The notes under the pieces: model-generated
What the model was told of the DNA's origin: nothing
Seen by the model: only the letters and a program-made list of their open reading frames with translations
Database searches by the model: none
DNA from: Hanamia caeni
GTDB lineage: Bacteria; Bacteroidota; Bacteroidia; Chitinophagales; Chitinophagaceae
NCBI RefSeq assembly: GCF_003721595.1
Contig: NZ_RJJR01000012.1
Location: 177,749-241,748 of the forward strand
Direction: 5' to 3'
DNA length: 64,000 nucleotides
In this document: one piece after another, positions 34,205 to 43,899 of the stretch
Numbering within the stretch: position 1 is the stretch's first letter
Layout of the letters: each line of letters begins with the position of its first letter
Position numbers and translations under genes: made by a program

Positions 34205-35950
34205 TTATTCCTTCTTGTCAATCACGAGATAAATTACAGACCGTGGCAGTAAAGCAACTTTTATCCCATTTTTTGTTTCTGAAGAATACGCCTTCAATGT
34301 GGCATAATCTGAAGGGCCGCCGGAGATAATATCCGGTCCTTTTCCGTTTACAAACACTTTCCTTGAAAATTCTCCGTTATCTGTACCACCCGTAAGCCTG
34401 TAGTAATAGAAACGTTTGCCTGCTGTGGCATTGGAAATCACATTTACGTTAACAGAAGAACTGCCTTTGTTGATTAGGATAACGCTTTTTTCTCCCGAGG
34501 AAAAGGAAGAAGCAAAAGATAAAAGATCATTGCTGCCCGAAACTGTTGATTTGAGTAAGCGGTCGCCCATCATTTTCTGAAAATAATACATATAATAAAA
34601 TGCAGGGCGCGCATTCCACTTGATTACATTCGGTTCATCACCGATATTAAAAAGCCCCATATCGTTTCCATCACTCCAGCCATTAGCGAGATCCCATCTT
34701 GCGGTCATTCCGTATTTATTTTGCAAAGCCTCTCCCATCACAATTGCAGCGTGCATGCCATTTACAAACGATACCTGTTGCATTGAGCCCTGCGAGGTAA
34801 TGTTGTATTCTGTTAAGGTTATAGGTTTGGGGGAAGCGCCATATTTTGCAAAAACTGAATTCAGATAGCTCATCATAGCATGGGTATTGTCTACGCCGGT
34901 ATTTAAAATTACATCAGCAGAAACATTGGTTTGATAAGGTGTATAATAGCTATGGATAATATAAAAATCGGCAGAAGCATTTACCTGCGCCAGCACTCCG
35001 GCGTTCCACGATTTATCAGTGGCGGTTTGCCAGCCTTCGGGTTCCTTTTCCAACAGTTGTGCACCAATAAAAATTGTTTTCCCGAATTCGGCCGCCGCCG
35101 CGCGCATTGAATCCGCAAACACATTAAAATGCCTGCCGTACAAATCACCGGTGATTATTTCCGGCTGACCATCTTTATTTTTACTTACATCGATTCTATA
35201 CCCCGCTTCCCACACGCCATTACTTTCATTACCCACTTCCCAATACTTGGTGCGGCCTTTATCATATCTTACCCAATCAGCCGCGAGATGTGCTGCCGCA
35301 GCCACAGGGTCAGCGCTGGTACCATATCTTGCATAACCGTAATTAACTGTAATCATTCCCTGGCTGCCGGCTTGCTGCATTGTGTTGTAAAAATTATCTA
35401 CCGTAATTGTCCAGCTTTCTTCATTTTTTCCATACCAGTATTTTGCCTCAATATCTTTTCCATCTGCATCTTGTAAAGTGGGAGGTGCATCTGCCGGAGG
35501 AGCGCCGCTTGGCGCGTTCCAGAAATACATATCGCTAAGACTGCCGCCCGGCAAACGCATAAGCGATGGCCGCAATGCAGTTAAATACTTCATGAGTAAA
35601 GGCTCCGTTACCATTTGCGTCATCCACATATTGGCATTCTGCCCCGCAATGTAGGGAGGCACTTTGGTAATGATAGATCCTGCATCAATATTTACCGTTA
35701 CCGACGCGGACGAAGGCATCATAGTATCAGTGAATGAAGGAATCGTAAAATTTTTAGGTTGCCAATCATCCAGGAAAAAGCCAATAGTGGGCGACACAGC
35801 CGGATCTGTTGGTTGAGGTTCCGGCGGTGGAGTTACCGGTAAGGAATCAACCGGAGGCGTGGATGGTGGCGCAGGATTTCCAGGATTCTTTTTACAGGAA
35901 AAAATTATTGGAATAAAAGCAATCAGCGTGGTATAGAAAATATCTCTCAT
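34205..35950 (-). CDS. Lipoprotein glycoside hydrolase, arabinofuranosidase-like (clan GH-A)
   Basis: From the ATG at 35948-35950 the protein has a lipoprotein signal ending in the lipobox IIFSC, then a Pro-rich linker (residues about 20-50) and a clan-A TIM barrel: PSLMRLPGGSLSDMYFW near residue 130, YWEVGNESNG near 230 with the acid/base Glu, and LTEYNITSQG near 380 with the nucleophile Glu. It resembles GH51-type alpha-L-arabinofuranosidases, but subfamily is not certain. It follows a clear GH51 gene 114 bp upstream on the same strand and is likely in the same operon, displayed at the cell surface. Confidence 0.8.
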   Translation of the reverse strand: MRDIFYTTLIAFIPIIFSCKKNPGNPAPPSTPPVDSLPVTPPPEPQPTDPAVSPTIGFFLDDWQPKNFTIPSFTDTMMPSSASVTVNIDAGSIITKVPPYIAGQNANMWMTQMVTEPLLMKYLTALRPSLMRLPGGSLSDMYFWNAPSGAPPADAPPTLQDADGKDIEAKYWYGKNEESWTITVDNFYNTMQQAGSQGMITVNYGYARYGTSADPVAAAAHLAADWVRYDKGRTKYWEVGNESNGVWEAGYRIDVSKNKDGQPEIITGDLYGRHFNVFADSMRAAAAEFGKTIFIGAQLLEKEPEGWQTATDKSWNAGVLAQVNASADFYIIHSYYTPYQTNVSADVILNTGVDNTHAMMSYLNSVFAKYGASPKPITLTEYNITSQGSMQQVSFVNGMHAAIVMGEALQNKYGMTARWDLANGWSDGNDMGLFNIGDEPNVIKWNARPAFYYMYYFQKMMGDRLLKSTVSGSNDLLSFASSFSSGEKSVILINKGSSSVNVNVISNATAGKRFYYYRLTGGTDNGEFSRKVFVNGKGPDIISGGPSDYATLKAYSSETKNGIKVALLPRSVIYLVIDKKE

Positions 35951-36064
35951 AGCCGTAAAAATAACAGTAAAAATAATAGAAATCACACAAGGCGAAACAA
36001 CGGGATTAATAGACCTTCAGCAGAGAGTATAAGAATTGCTACGAGATCTTCAAGCTCAATCAGC

Positions 36065-38044
36065 TTACATTTTTACTTTGATAACCGACAAAGACCAGGG
36101 CGCAGAATTAAATTGTATTTTATTCTTTTTTATGACAACCTCCGCCTCCTTAGGTGAAACGTTTAAAGGGTTTTCAAATGAATTTTCAGCTTCCGGATTA
36201 TCGCTTTGCAGCGTTGTAACTGTAGCTTTCGATGCAAATTTTTTCCCTTCTAATTTAAACAAATTGCTTTGCGCTTTGCCCGACGCGTTTACTACCTTGA
36301 TGATGAGTTCATTGGTATTTGTATCAATCACTGAAGAAACATACAAGCTGTCCTGCCCCGTTAGCGCTTTTCCATCGCGGGAGGCATTAACCACGTGAGT
36401 TCCCTTGTTGGTCGAAAAAAGTTTCTGCACATAATAATCAGTGGTGCCATAGGATTGAAGGTTATTTACCCAAATCAAATCGGGCTTCCATTGCCAGGCA
36501 TCTTCATGTGCAAACAAAGGTGCATAAGAAGCCATATTTACTACTGCAGCATTTCTTTCAAGGCCCGTCATAAAAGCAGCTTCTGATATAGCGGTGGCCA
36601 TATTATTTTTATTATTCACACTTACCGTACGATCACTTTGAGCCGCATATTCCCCAGCAAAAACTTTGGAGCCCGTACGCGGATAATCATCATAGCGGGA
36701 GGCGTTTTGCAAGAACCATTCAGGGCGGCGGTAATAATGCTCATCAATAATATCAGCGCCCATTTTCCTTTCTTCAGTATTCAGATAATCAAAACGCTCT
36801 CCATCGGGGTCTGTGCCCGAGCTTACCACCAGCTTAAAATCAGGGTATTTTAGTTTGATGGCGTTAAAAAATATTTTCAAACGATCAATGTATTGCGGGC
36901 CCCAGTTTTCATTTCCGATGCCCATCATTTTTAAATTGAATGGAGCGGGGTGTCCTAATGAAGCGCGGAGTCTTCCCCATTTCGTGTGTGCATCGCCGTT
37001 AGCAAATTCAATCAGGTCCAGGGCATCCTGCACATACGGATCAAGCTCGTTCAATGCTACAGATTCAGCCGTGTTAAACTGGCACGCCATTCCACAATTT
37101 AAAATCGGTAATGGCTCCGCTCCTATGTCTTCCGCCAGTTGAAAATATTCATAAAAGCCAAGGCCAAATGTTTGAAAGTAATCCGGTGTTGGCCGGTGCT
37201 GAAATTCAGTGTTCCAGCGGTTGATAATTAAATGCCTTTCATCAATTGGGCCAATTGTATTTTTCCATTGATAGCGGTTTGCCAGGTCGCGGCCTTCTAC
37301 AATGCAGCCTCCGGGGAAGCGGATAAAACCCGGTTTCATATCCGCCAGCAATTGAATCATATCCGCTCTCATGCCGCCGGGCCTGCTTTTCCAGGTATCG
37401 GAAGGAAACAATGAAATCATATCCAAATCAGCAACACCTGCGCCTTCAAAAAGAATTCTGAATTTTCCCTTCAATGCAGTTTCGGTTGCATTAATGCTGG
37501 CAGTTTCTTTTTTCCATTCACCCACTTTGCCTGATGGGAGTAAATCTGCGCCTCCAATCGCCCTTCCGGAGGAATCCAATAACTGAAGATGAAGCTTTAA
37601 GCCGGGGGTTTGTATCCTGCACAAAATAGAAAAATCATAACGCAGATTTTTTTTGATACCCATGCCCCGGAAGCCTTCGTTGGTAAGGCTCAGGGAATCT
37701 TCAGCATTTTCCTTCGAAACTCTTGCAAACCGCGGGTTACGGCTATTTCCATCCTGCCGGTTGAGCATGAGCACCGTACCTTCAATAAATTTATTCTGCT
37801 GAACCTTCCAGCCCATAAGCGGCATCGAAAATTCAAATGAACGGTTCTTAATCATCTCTGCATAAATACCTCCATCTGCGCCAAAGTTGATGTCTTCAAA
37901 AAAAACGCCCCACATCGCAGGATGCACTTCTGCAATGGTTTTGCCTGCATTAATAATAACAGGTGATTTGGATTGAGCCACTGCATTGGAACATTGAAAT
38001 CCCAATAGCATTAAAACCGCAATTAAACTTTTTGTGAGGTTCAT
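36065..38044 (-). CDS. Alpha-L-arabinofuranosidase, GH51
   Basis: The 659-residue enzyme removes terminal arabinofuranosyl residues from arabinan or arabinoxylan. It has a signal peptide (AVLMLLGFQCSNAVAQ), then PAMWGVFFEDINFGADGGIYAE near residue 42, a carbohydrate-binding-like insert up to about 215, RFPGGCIVEGRD, the acid/base Glu in GIGNENWGPQY (near 380) and the nucleophile Glu in IIDEHYYRRPE (near 440). All GH51 catalytic residues are present. It is the first gene of the pair on this strand. Confidence 0.94.
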   Translation of the reverse strand: MNLTKSLIAVLMLLGFQCSNAVAQSKSPVIINAGKTIAEVHPAMWGVFFEDINFGADGGIYAEMIKNRSFEFSMPLMGWKVQQNKFIEGTVLMLNRQDGNSRNPRFARVSKENAEDSLSLTNEGFRGMGIKKNLRYDFSILCRIQTPGLKLHLQLLDSSGRAIGGADLLPSGKVGEWKKETASINATETALKGKFRILFEGAGVADLDMISLFPSDTWKSRPGGMRADMIQLLADMKPGFIRFPGGCIVEGRDLANRYQWKNTIGPIDERHLIINRWNTEFQHRPTPDYFQTFGLGFYEYFQLAEDIGAEPLPILNCGMACQFNTAESVALNELDPYVQDALDLIEFANGDAHTKWGRLRASLGHPAPFNLKMMGIGNENWGPQYIDRLKIFFNAIKLKYPDFKLVVSSGTDPDGERFDYLNTEERKMGADIIDEHYYRRPEWFLQNASRYDDYPRTGSKVFAGEYAAQSDRTVSVNNKNNMATAISEAAFMTGLERNAAVVNMASYAPLFAHEDAWQWKPDLIWVNNLQSYGTTDYYVQKLFSTNKGTHVVNASRDGKALTGQDSLYVSSVIDTNTNELIIKVVNASGKAQSNLFKLEGKKFASKATVTTLQSDNPEAENSFENPLNVSPKEAEVVIKKNKIQFNSAPWSLSVIKVKM

Positions 38045-38125
38045 TTTTCCGGAATTTTTTTAAAAGCATTTTTGAAAACATTTGGAATATGCTATTAACA
38101 AATATAAACACGTATTCAATACATA

Positions 38126-38153
38126 GTAGAGACAAGGTATGCCTTGTCTCTAC
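38126..38153. repeat. REP palindrome, family A, dispersed copy
   Basis: A 28-nt copy of the same palindrome (half GTAGAGACAAGG) with a single internal change near the centre (GTAT in place of GCAT). It lies 82 bp upstream of the GH51 start and 16 bp from the adjacent terminator, without the 48-bp flanking sequence of the RAYT repeats. Confidence 0.85.
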
Positions 38154-38168
38154 ATTCTCAAAATAAAA

Positions 38169-38201
38169 AACAGGATCATTTGCCCGTTTACTGATCCTGT
38201 T
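38169..38201 (-). terminator. Rho-independent terminator on the minus strand
   Basis: AACAGGATCA (38169-38178) and TGATCCTGTT (38192-38201) form a perfect 10-bp stem with a 13-nt loop; on the minus strand it is followed by a run of six Ts. It lies 34 bp after the end of the small gene at 38236-38481. Confidence 0.75.
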
Positions 38202-38235
38202 AAACTAAATGAATATGTTATTTGATTACACTTTC

Positions 38236-38481
38236 TTATTTATCCAAAGAAATAGTCCATTGCAAGGCATTCAACATCATGGGCTTAGTGCTGGTGGCAT
38301 GAGTGCCATTGGCAATTGGAAAAAATTCAACATTTGTAGCGCCAGACATAGACGTATCTGCAATGTCTAAATTAACATTATTTGCCACTTTACTGCTTCC
38401 GGGCGCCCCTTTCTTCACGGGATAATTACCACTCATTGAAATTTTATAAAGCAAGATTATGGAAAATGTAATTTGGCGCAT
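38236..38481 (-). CDS. Small hypothetical protein, or remnant
   Basis: An 81-residue frame (possibly starting at the internal Met of MSGNYPVKKGAPGSSKV) that I do not recognise. It is rich in Ala, Ser, Thr and Asn and looks like the end of an exported beta-rich protein. A rho-independent terminator follows it, which favours real transcription. A C-terminal remnant of a larger gene is the alternative. Confidence 0.4.
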   Translation of the reverse strand: MRQITFSIILLYKISMSGNYPVKKGAPGSSKVANNVNLDIADTSMSGATNVEFFPIANGTHATSTKPMMLNALQWTISLDK

Positions 38482-38591
38482 CTACAAAAGAAATAAACAG
38501 GTTTAACTAAATTTTAAGTTATAAAATAACAAATACAAAATTCAAATACATGACTTTTATAATCTGATTCCCCACCATTTCAAATGATTTC

Positions 38592-41357
38592 ATGAAAAAA
38601 TTATACATCGCTCTCCTCTTTACTTTTGTAGGTAACGTATCATTTGCCCAGACAATCACAATTTCAGGACAGGTAAGGGATGAGCATGAAGATAAGCCGG
38701 TAAACGAGGCCGTAGTGGCTTTACTCACACCAAAAGATTCTTTTTTATATGCTTTCACTCGAACAGATGCTGAGGGGAAATATGAAATAAAAAATGTAGT
38801 ACCCGGGAAATATATTTTAATGACTTCCCAGCCAAAATATGCTGACCTGCTCTCTGATATAAATGCAGAAACCAATACCACACTCCCCGCCACCTTGCTC
38901 ATGTCAAAGGCAGAGCTGTTGCAGGCTGTAATCGTGAAGACGGGTTCGCCTTTAAAAATCCGGGGAGATACAACAGTATATACCGCAGACAGCTTTAAAG
39001 TAAGCGCCAATGCCAATGTAGAAGAGCTGCTTAAGAAATTGCCGGGAATACAGGTGGATAAAGACGGCAATATAAAAGCTATGGGCGAAACCGTACAAAA
39101 GGTTTTAGTAGATGGAGAAGAATTTTTCGGAGATGATCCGGGCATGGCAGTAAAAAACATCCGTGCAGATGCCGTAAAGGAAGTACAGGTATTTGACAAA
39201 AAGAGCGAAGAATCGGAATTCACGGGCATTGATGATGGCAAAACGCAAAAAACAATTAATCTGAAGCTGAAGGATAATAAAAAGACGGGCTATTTTGGAA
39301 AGGCAGATGTGGCGGCGGGGCCTGAAAAACATATTGACAACCGGTATAATGCCAATCTTATGTTCGGTTCGTTTAAGGGAAAAAGAAAGTTGTCGGCATT
39401 TCTTTTAAACGGCAACACGGGCCAGGATGGCCTTAGCTGGGAAGATGAGCAAAAATATGGCGGCAATGATAATTACTCGTTGGACATCACAGATAACGGC
39501 GATCTAAGTTTTAGTTACACCGGTTCAAACGATGATGAGCCCTACGTGGATGCCAGAAACGGCTATATGACCAACGTAAATGCAGGCGCGCAATACAGCA
39601 ACAAATGGAATGATGAATACAATTTGAGCCTTTCACCCAAGTATAACAGTCAGCGGTATACGAATAATAAAATCACTTTTACGCAAACGCAAATCGGCGA
39701 TTCTGTTTTAAATGTGAACTCAACTGATAATAATAATGTAAACCGCTATAACTTTAAAACGCATGGCGTATTAGATACAAAACTTGATTCGTTTAATTCG
39801 ATAAAAATAATTGCCAACGCCAATTTTTATCACACTGAAGGCAATGATATTTTGCATTCTGAAACAACCGGAAATAATGGTACATTAAAAAATGCCAGCG
39901 ATCGTAATTTGGGCACCAATAGCGATAAACAGGGCCTTTCAGGCAATATTATTTTCAAACATAAGTTCAAAAAAGAGCGGCGTACCTTGTCCTTTACCGG
40001 CAACTGGTATTCACTTGATAATAATGGAAACACATTGTTGCAATCATCCAACCAGGCTTACCTGGATGGAAATCTATCCGGCAGGCAAGACCTTAACCAG
40101 CAGAAAAATTATGAACAGGCTACTCAAACATTATCTGCCGGAATCACTTACACAGAGCCGCTTACCAAAGAACTGTCGCTGGAATTAAAATACCAGGTGA
40201 CTTATAATTCCGGGAAAAACAACCAGGTTACCTACAGCTACCAGGATGCTTCGGGCAAATATGATTACCTGGTGGATTCTTTATCAAATGATTTTAAACA
40301 AAATATTATTCAAAATATTCCTTCGGCGAGAATCAATTTTGGCAATAAAAAATTAAAGCTCAATATTGGTTCAGGTTTTGGTTTCACTCATTTTGATTTA
40401 AAAGACGTTACTTTCAACAAAGATTATCTCAGGAATTACACTAACTTCTACCCTTCTGCCAATGCCACGTATACTTATAAGCCAAACCACAGCATCAGGC
40501 TTTTTTACAACGGCTACAGCAATCAGCCTACAGTTAACCAGTTGCAACCCTTAAGAAATAATACAGATTATTTTAACCAGGTAATTGGCAATCCTGATTT
40601 AAAGCCTTCGTTTGTAAATAATTTCAGAGCCTATCACCAGAGTTATAATTTTCTGAAAGACTTCTGGACGTATCAATCAGTGTATGCAAATGTTACCCAG
40701 AATGCTATTACCACCAACAGCATTATTAATCTTGATTCAGGAAAAACCATCTCGCAACCGATTAATGTCAGTGGAAATTATTCTATCAATTTTTATGGCG
40801 GCATTGGTTTTAAAGTGAAGAAAATTGATACGCGTTTTAATTTTTCGCCCGAGATTAATATTAGAAGATATGCGAGCGTAATTAATAATGAGAAAAGTTT
40901 TTCTAAAACCGTCGCCCCTGGCATGAATGCTTACATTTCAAAATCTAAAGAGAAAAAATATGATCTGTCAGTAAGTGATGAAATAAATTATAACAGCAAT
41001 GTAACCACGCAAAACGATAAAAAAATTCAATACTATTCCAACATATTGTCATTTTACGGAACGGTTTATTATAAAAAGGTTTGGTCCATTAACACGGACT
41101 ATAATTATTTCTACAGGGAAAAAACGATTGCTTCTGACCAGGATTTAAAAACCCACATCTGGAATGCGCGGCTACAGCGCACTTTTAAAAACGATGAATT
41201 CACTGCTTACTTTTTAGTGAGAGATATCCTGAATCAAAACGTAGGCATCGACCGCAACTTTTATGGAAATACCTATACACAACAAATTAACGACAGGCTA
41301 AAAAGATATTTCATGATAGGCTTTACATGGAATTTTAAAAACAAAAGTTCTAAATAA
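38592..41357 (+). CDS. Outer-membrane beta-barrel protein with carboxypeptidase-regulatory domain (TonB-receptor-like)
   Basis: The 921-residue protein has a signal peptide (YIALLFTFVGNVSFAQ), a CarboxypepD-regulatory-like domain (residues about 20-110), a plug-like region (NANVEELLKKLPGIQVDKDGN) and a C-terminal beta-barrel rich in alternating Tyr/Asn strands ending KRYFMIGFTWNFKNK. It belongs to the barrel group that lacks a TonB box in Bacteroidota and is commonly paired with a GLPGLI gene. That gene follows 17 bp downstream. Probably a nutrient or metal transporter of the outer membrane; the ligand is unknown. Confidence 0.88.
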   Translation: MKKLYIALLFTFVGNVSFAQTITISGQVRDEHEDKPVNEAVVALLTPKDSFLYAFTRTDAEGKYEIKNVVPGKYILMTSQPKYADLLSDINAETNTTLPATLLMSKAELLQAVIVKTGSPLKIRGDTTVYTADSFKVSANANVEELLKKLPGIQVDKDGNIKAMGETVQKVLVDGEEFFGDDPGMAVKNIRADAVKEVQVFDKKSEESEFTGIDDGKTQKTINLKLKDNKKTGYFGKADVAAGPEKHIDNRYNANLMFGSFKGKRKLSAFLLNGNTGQDGLSWEDEQKYGGNDNYSLDITDNGDLSFSYTGSNDDEPYVDARNGYMTNVNAGAQYSNKWNDEYNLSLSPKYNSQRYTNNKITFTQTQIGDSVLNVNSTDNNNVNRYNFKTHGVLDTKLDSFNSIKIIANANFYHTEGNDILHSETTGNNGTLKNASDRNLGTNSDKQGLSGNIIFKHKFKKERRTLSFTGNWYSLDNNGNTLLQSSNQAYLDGNLSGRQDLNQQKNYEQATQTLSAGITYTEPLTKELSLELKYQVTYNSGKNNQVTYSYQDASGKYDYLVDSLSNDFKQNIIQNIPSARINFGNKKLKLNIGSGFGFTHFDLKDVTFNKDYLRNYTNFYPSANATYTYKPNHSIRLFYNGYSNQPTVNQLQPLRNNTDYFNQVIGNPDLKPSFVNNFRAYHQSYNFLKDFWTYQSVYANVTQNAITTNSIINLDSGKTISQPINVSGNYSINFYGGIGFKVKKIDTRFNFSPEINIRRYASVINNEKSFSKTVAPGMNAYISKSKEKKYDLSVSDEINYNSNVTTQNDKKIQYYSNILSFYGTVYYKKVWSINTDYNYFYREKTIASDQDLKTHIWNARLQRTFKNDEFTAYFLVRDILNQNVGIDRNFYGNTYTQQINDRLKRYFMIGFTWNFKNKSSK

Positions 41358-41374
41358 TATTAATAACCTCTTTT

Positions 41375-42142
41375 ATGAAAATGAAAATATTTTTATCTCT
41401 GATGCTTTCTTTCTTTTTTGCCGCAGCGCATTCACAGATTTTTATCGGCAAAGGCAGCATTGAATATGAAGTGAAGGCCGACATAAAAAAAACAATGGGC
41501 AACAACAATTGGGAAGAAATGTTGAAAGATAAATTGCCGAGATTTAAGACAGGATATTTTACGCTCACCTTTGACAAAGACCAGAGCATTTATAAATTTG
41601 ATCATTGGGGAGCGCCGAAATTACCCGATTTCATGTTGCAGGGAGAAGATGAGGAAAAGTATTTTTTTAATTATGCTACCGGCAAATACTCAATGCAAAA
41701 AAATGTGGAAGGTAGCATTCTAACAATAGCCGATAGTATCCCAAAATTGAAATGGAAGTTAGTGAATGAAAACAGGGAGATTGCGGGTTTTAACTGCCGC
41801 AAGGCTTATGCGGTGATGCTTGATAGCGTTTACGTGTTTGCATTTTATACTGAAGAAATTACCTTGCCGGGCGGCCCTGCCACATTTCATGGATTGCCCG
41901 GAACCATAATGGGCATCACGGTTCCAAGATTGTATACTTCATGGATAGCAACCAAAGTGATGGTGAATGGCGTTGATGCAGCTTCAATCAAGCCCATCGA
42001 ATCAAAGAAAAGTATTTCACTAAATGATCTTACTACTATAATTAAAGATCGCTTTAAAGATTGGTATAGTTCAGATGATCCGGAAGAAAATAAGGAAATA
42101 CAACAACGAAAAGCTATATTTCTCTGGCAGACTTTATTGTAG
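41375..42142 (+). CDS. GLPGLI family protein
   Basis: The 255-residue protein has a signal peptide (FLSLMLSFFFAAAHSQ) and the family motif FHGLPGTIMGI near residue 170; the name GLPGLI comes from that motif. GLPGLI proteins usually follow outer-membrane beta-barrel genes, as here (17 bp spacing), and are thought to act with them at the envelope, but no activity is known. Length is normal. Confidence 0.9.
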   Translation: MKMKIFLSLMLSFFFAAAHSQIFIGKGSIEYEVKADIKKTMGNNNWEEMLKDKLPRFKTGYFTLTFDKDQSIYKFDHWGAPKLPDFMLQGEDEEKYFFNYATGKYSMQKNVEGSILTIADSIPKLKWKLVNENREIAGFNCRKAYAVMLDSVYVFAFYTEEITLPGGPATFHGLPGTIMGITVPRLYTSWIATKVMVNGVDAASIKPIESKKSISLNDLTTIIKDRFKDWYSSDDPEENKEIQQRKAIFLWQTLL

Positions 42143-42234
42143 CGGCAGTTATTTAACACGCTCGCTTCACTTAGTCAAAATGCAAAATAAAAATCTTTTA
42201 TTTGCTGCTTCACTGTCATTACAATTTATAACGA

Positions 42235-42822
42235 TTAATCAGTAAGCCCTTTGCCATCCATTATACGACCGGTATATTTTTCAATCCTTGCCACGCGGGT
42301 TTTAGATTGTTTGGCAGAAGAAAAATAAAGAAGATAGCCCCGTTGACGGCCCGGCGTGAGCGCTTTAAAGGCTCTTTTTAATTCAGGGTTTTTTCTTAAT
42401 TCTTTTTCAAATTCTTCGGGCATATCAAATTCCCGGGTTTTCTTCAAAGGCACTTTTAATCCGGCTTTTTCCACTTCGATGGCTTCATAAATACAGGCTT
42501 TCAGAGATTTTTCAGCTTTTGTAATTCCCTTTGCTGAAGTAAATCGTGCCTGCCTTGCTGCCTGTACATTTTCCGTTTGCTGAATTAAAATATTTTCCGG
42601 GTCTTTAAGTAATGAGCCTTTAAAAAAAAGGAGAGCGCAGTATTCTTTGAAAATATGAATCAAAACAATGTTCTTTTTTTCAAACGTGTAGCAAGGGCAG
42701 CCCCATTTCAATTCTTCATTTAATCCGCAATCAAGAACGAGCTTTCTTAATTGCTTAATTTCTTTTTGCCACTTTGTATTTTTTTCAAAATAAAAATCAA
42801 CTTTTGGGTTCGTGTTATTCAT
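42235..42822 (-). CDS. YdeI/DUF1801-type protein
   Basis: From the ATG at 42820-42822 (MNNTNPKVDFYFEKNTKW) the protein has about 195 residues and the pattern of the YdeI (OmdA-like) family: an N-terminal DUF1801-type domain (KQLRKLVLDCGLNEELKWGCPCY) followed by the C-terminal PEEFEKELRKNPELKRAFKA and TPGRQRGYLLYFSSAKQSKTR with KRIEK-type tail. A longer reading to 42993 overlaps the neighbouring DUF4256 gene and is not favoured. Last gene of the ArsR-led operon; function unknown. Confidence 0.87.
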   Translation of the reverse strand: MNNTNPKVDFYFEKNTKWQKEIKQLRKLVLDCGLNEELKWGCPCYTFEKKNIVLIHIFKEYCALLFFKGSLLKDPENILIQQTENVQAARQARFTSAKGITKAEKSLKACIYEAIEVEKAGLKVPLKKTREFDMPEEFEKELRKNPELKRAFKALTPGRQRGYLLYFSSAKQSKTRVARIEKYTGRIMDGKGLTD

Positions 42823-42883
42823 AAAAATTTTTTGGTTTAAAAAATTGCCATGAGGTAACACCTTTTGAAAAGATGCCACCTCT

Positions 42884-43450
42884 CTAAACCCGCAGCGACC
42901 CGCGGAATCCCCTTGCAGCATAATACGAGTCTGCTCCATTGTGATAGGTAAAAATATGGTCGTACCTGCGGTCGCAAAAGATCGCGCCGCCATGCTTCCT
43001 GATCGCCCCAGGCGTTTTTATCCAGCTTGAAGTTTTTAAATCAAATTGGCCTAATTGCTGCAAACGGCGGTATTGTTCTTCGTCTAAAATTTCAATCCCC
43101 ATTTCTAAAGCCATATTCACTGCGCTATCCGCCGGTTTATGCTCTTTTCTTTTTTCAAGCGCCTCATGATCGTAGCAAAGGCTCCTGCGGCCTTTCGGGC
43201 TTTCGGCAGCACAATCAACAAAAATATATTCACCGGTTTTTTTGTCAAATTCAATCACATCAGGTTCTCCGCCGGTTTCTTCCATGCGGTCAAGCGATGT
43301 CAGTTTTTCGGGATTAGTTTGAAGTTTTGTCAAAACTGTGTCCCACTCCAAACCTTTGTGCCGGTTGCTGTTTTTAAGGAAACGCGTTTCTAAAATATTT
43401 AATAAACCCGCATATTTTTCCGGCAATGATTTTTTCTTATCGTTATTCAT
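42884..43450 (-). CDS. DUF4256 family protein
   Basis: A 188-residue soluble protein with the DUF4256 signature: WDTVLTKLQTNPEKLTSLDRMEETGGEPDVI at residues 40-70 (about) and FVDCAAESPKGRRSLCYD near 92. It ends 61 bp upstream of the YdeI start and begins 36 bp after the end of the DoxX gene on the same strand. Function is unknown. Confidence 0.88.
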   Translation of the reverse strand: MNNDKKKSLPEKYAGLLNILETRFLKNSNRHKGLEWDTVLTKLQTNPEKLTSLDRMEETGGEPDVIEFDKKTGEYIFVDCAAESPKGRRSLCYDHEALEKRKEHKPADSAVNMALEMGIEILDEEQYRRLQQLGQFDLKTSSWIKTPGAIRKHGGAIFCDRRYDHIFTYHNGADSYYAARGFRGSLRV

Positions 43451-43486
43451 TGTTGACCATTTTTAAATTTTATAACCCGGTTTCAT

Positions 43487-43894
43487 TTACTTCGCCAAAA
43501 GCAATCTCCTGCCCGCCGGCCTGAAATACCACGATAGTATTGTGAGTATCAAAAGTAATAAAGACGGAAATAGTTCGACTGCTGAATCGCCGATAGCGAT
43601 ATGTGAAAAAAAAGCGCCCGTCATTATAAAAAAGAAACCTGCATAAGCCCATTCTTTCACTATCGGAATGCCTGGAACAAGCACCGCAGCAGCACCTAAA
43701 ATTTTCCAGATTCCCAGCATCATCAGCAAATAAACCGGGTAACCCAAATGAGTGAGCATGTCTATACCGCCCTGCCCGTTCTTCTTCATCAATTGCATTA
43801 AGCCAGTGGAAACCATGCCCAGTGCAAGCCATATCGTTGCGATCCAGTAAATGATCTTACCGGCTTTGGTGCCTGTAAATTTTTTGTTACTCAT
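43487..43894 (-). CDS. DoxX family membrane protein
   Basis: The 135-residue protein has four membrane segments: IIYWIATIWLALGMVSTGLM, LGYPVYLLMMLGIWKILGA, WAYAGFFFIMTGAFFSHIA and LFPSLLLLILTILSWYF. DoxX-type proteins occur in quinone- or thiol-linked redox stress systems. It is the third small gene after the ArsR regulator, 5 bp downstream of the SRPBCC gene. Confidence 0.88.
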   Translation of the reverse strand: MSNKKFTGTKAGKIIYWIATIWLALGMVSTGLMQLMKKNGQGGIDMLTHLGYPVYLLMMLGIWKILGAAAVLVPGIPIVKEWAYAGFFFIMTGAFFSHIAIGDSAVELFPSLLLLILTILSWYFRPAGRRLLLAK

Positions 43895-43899
43895 ACTAC

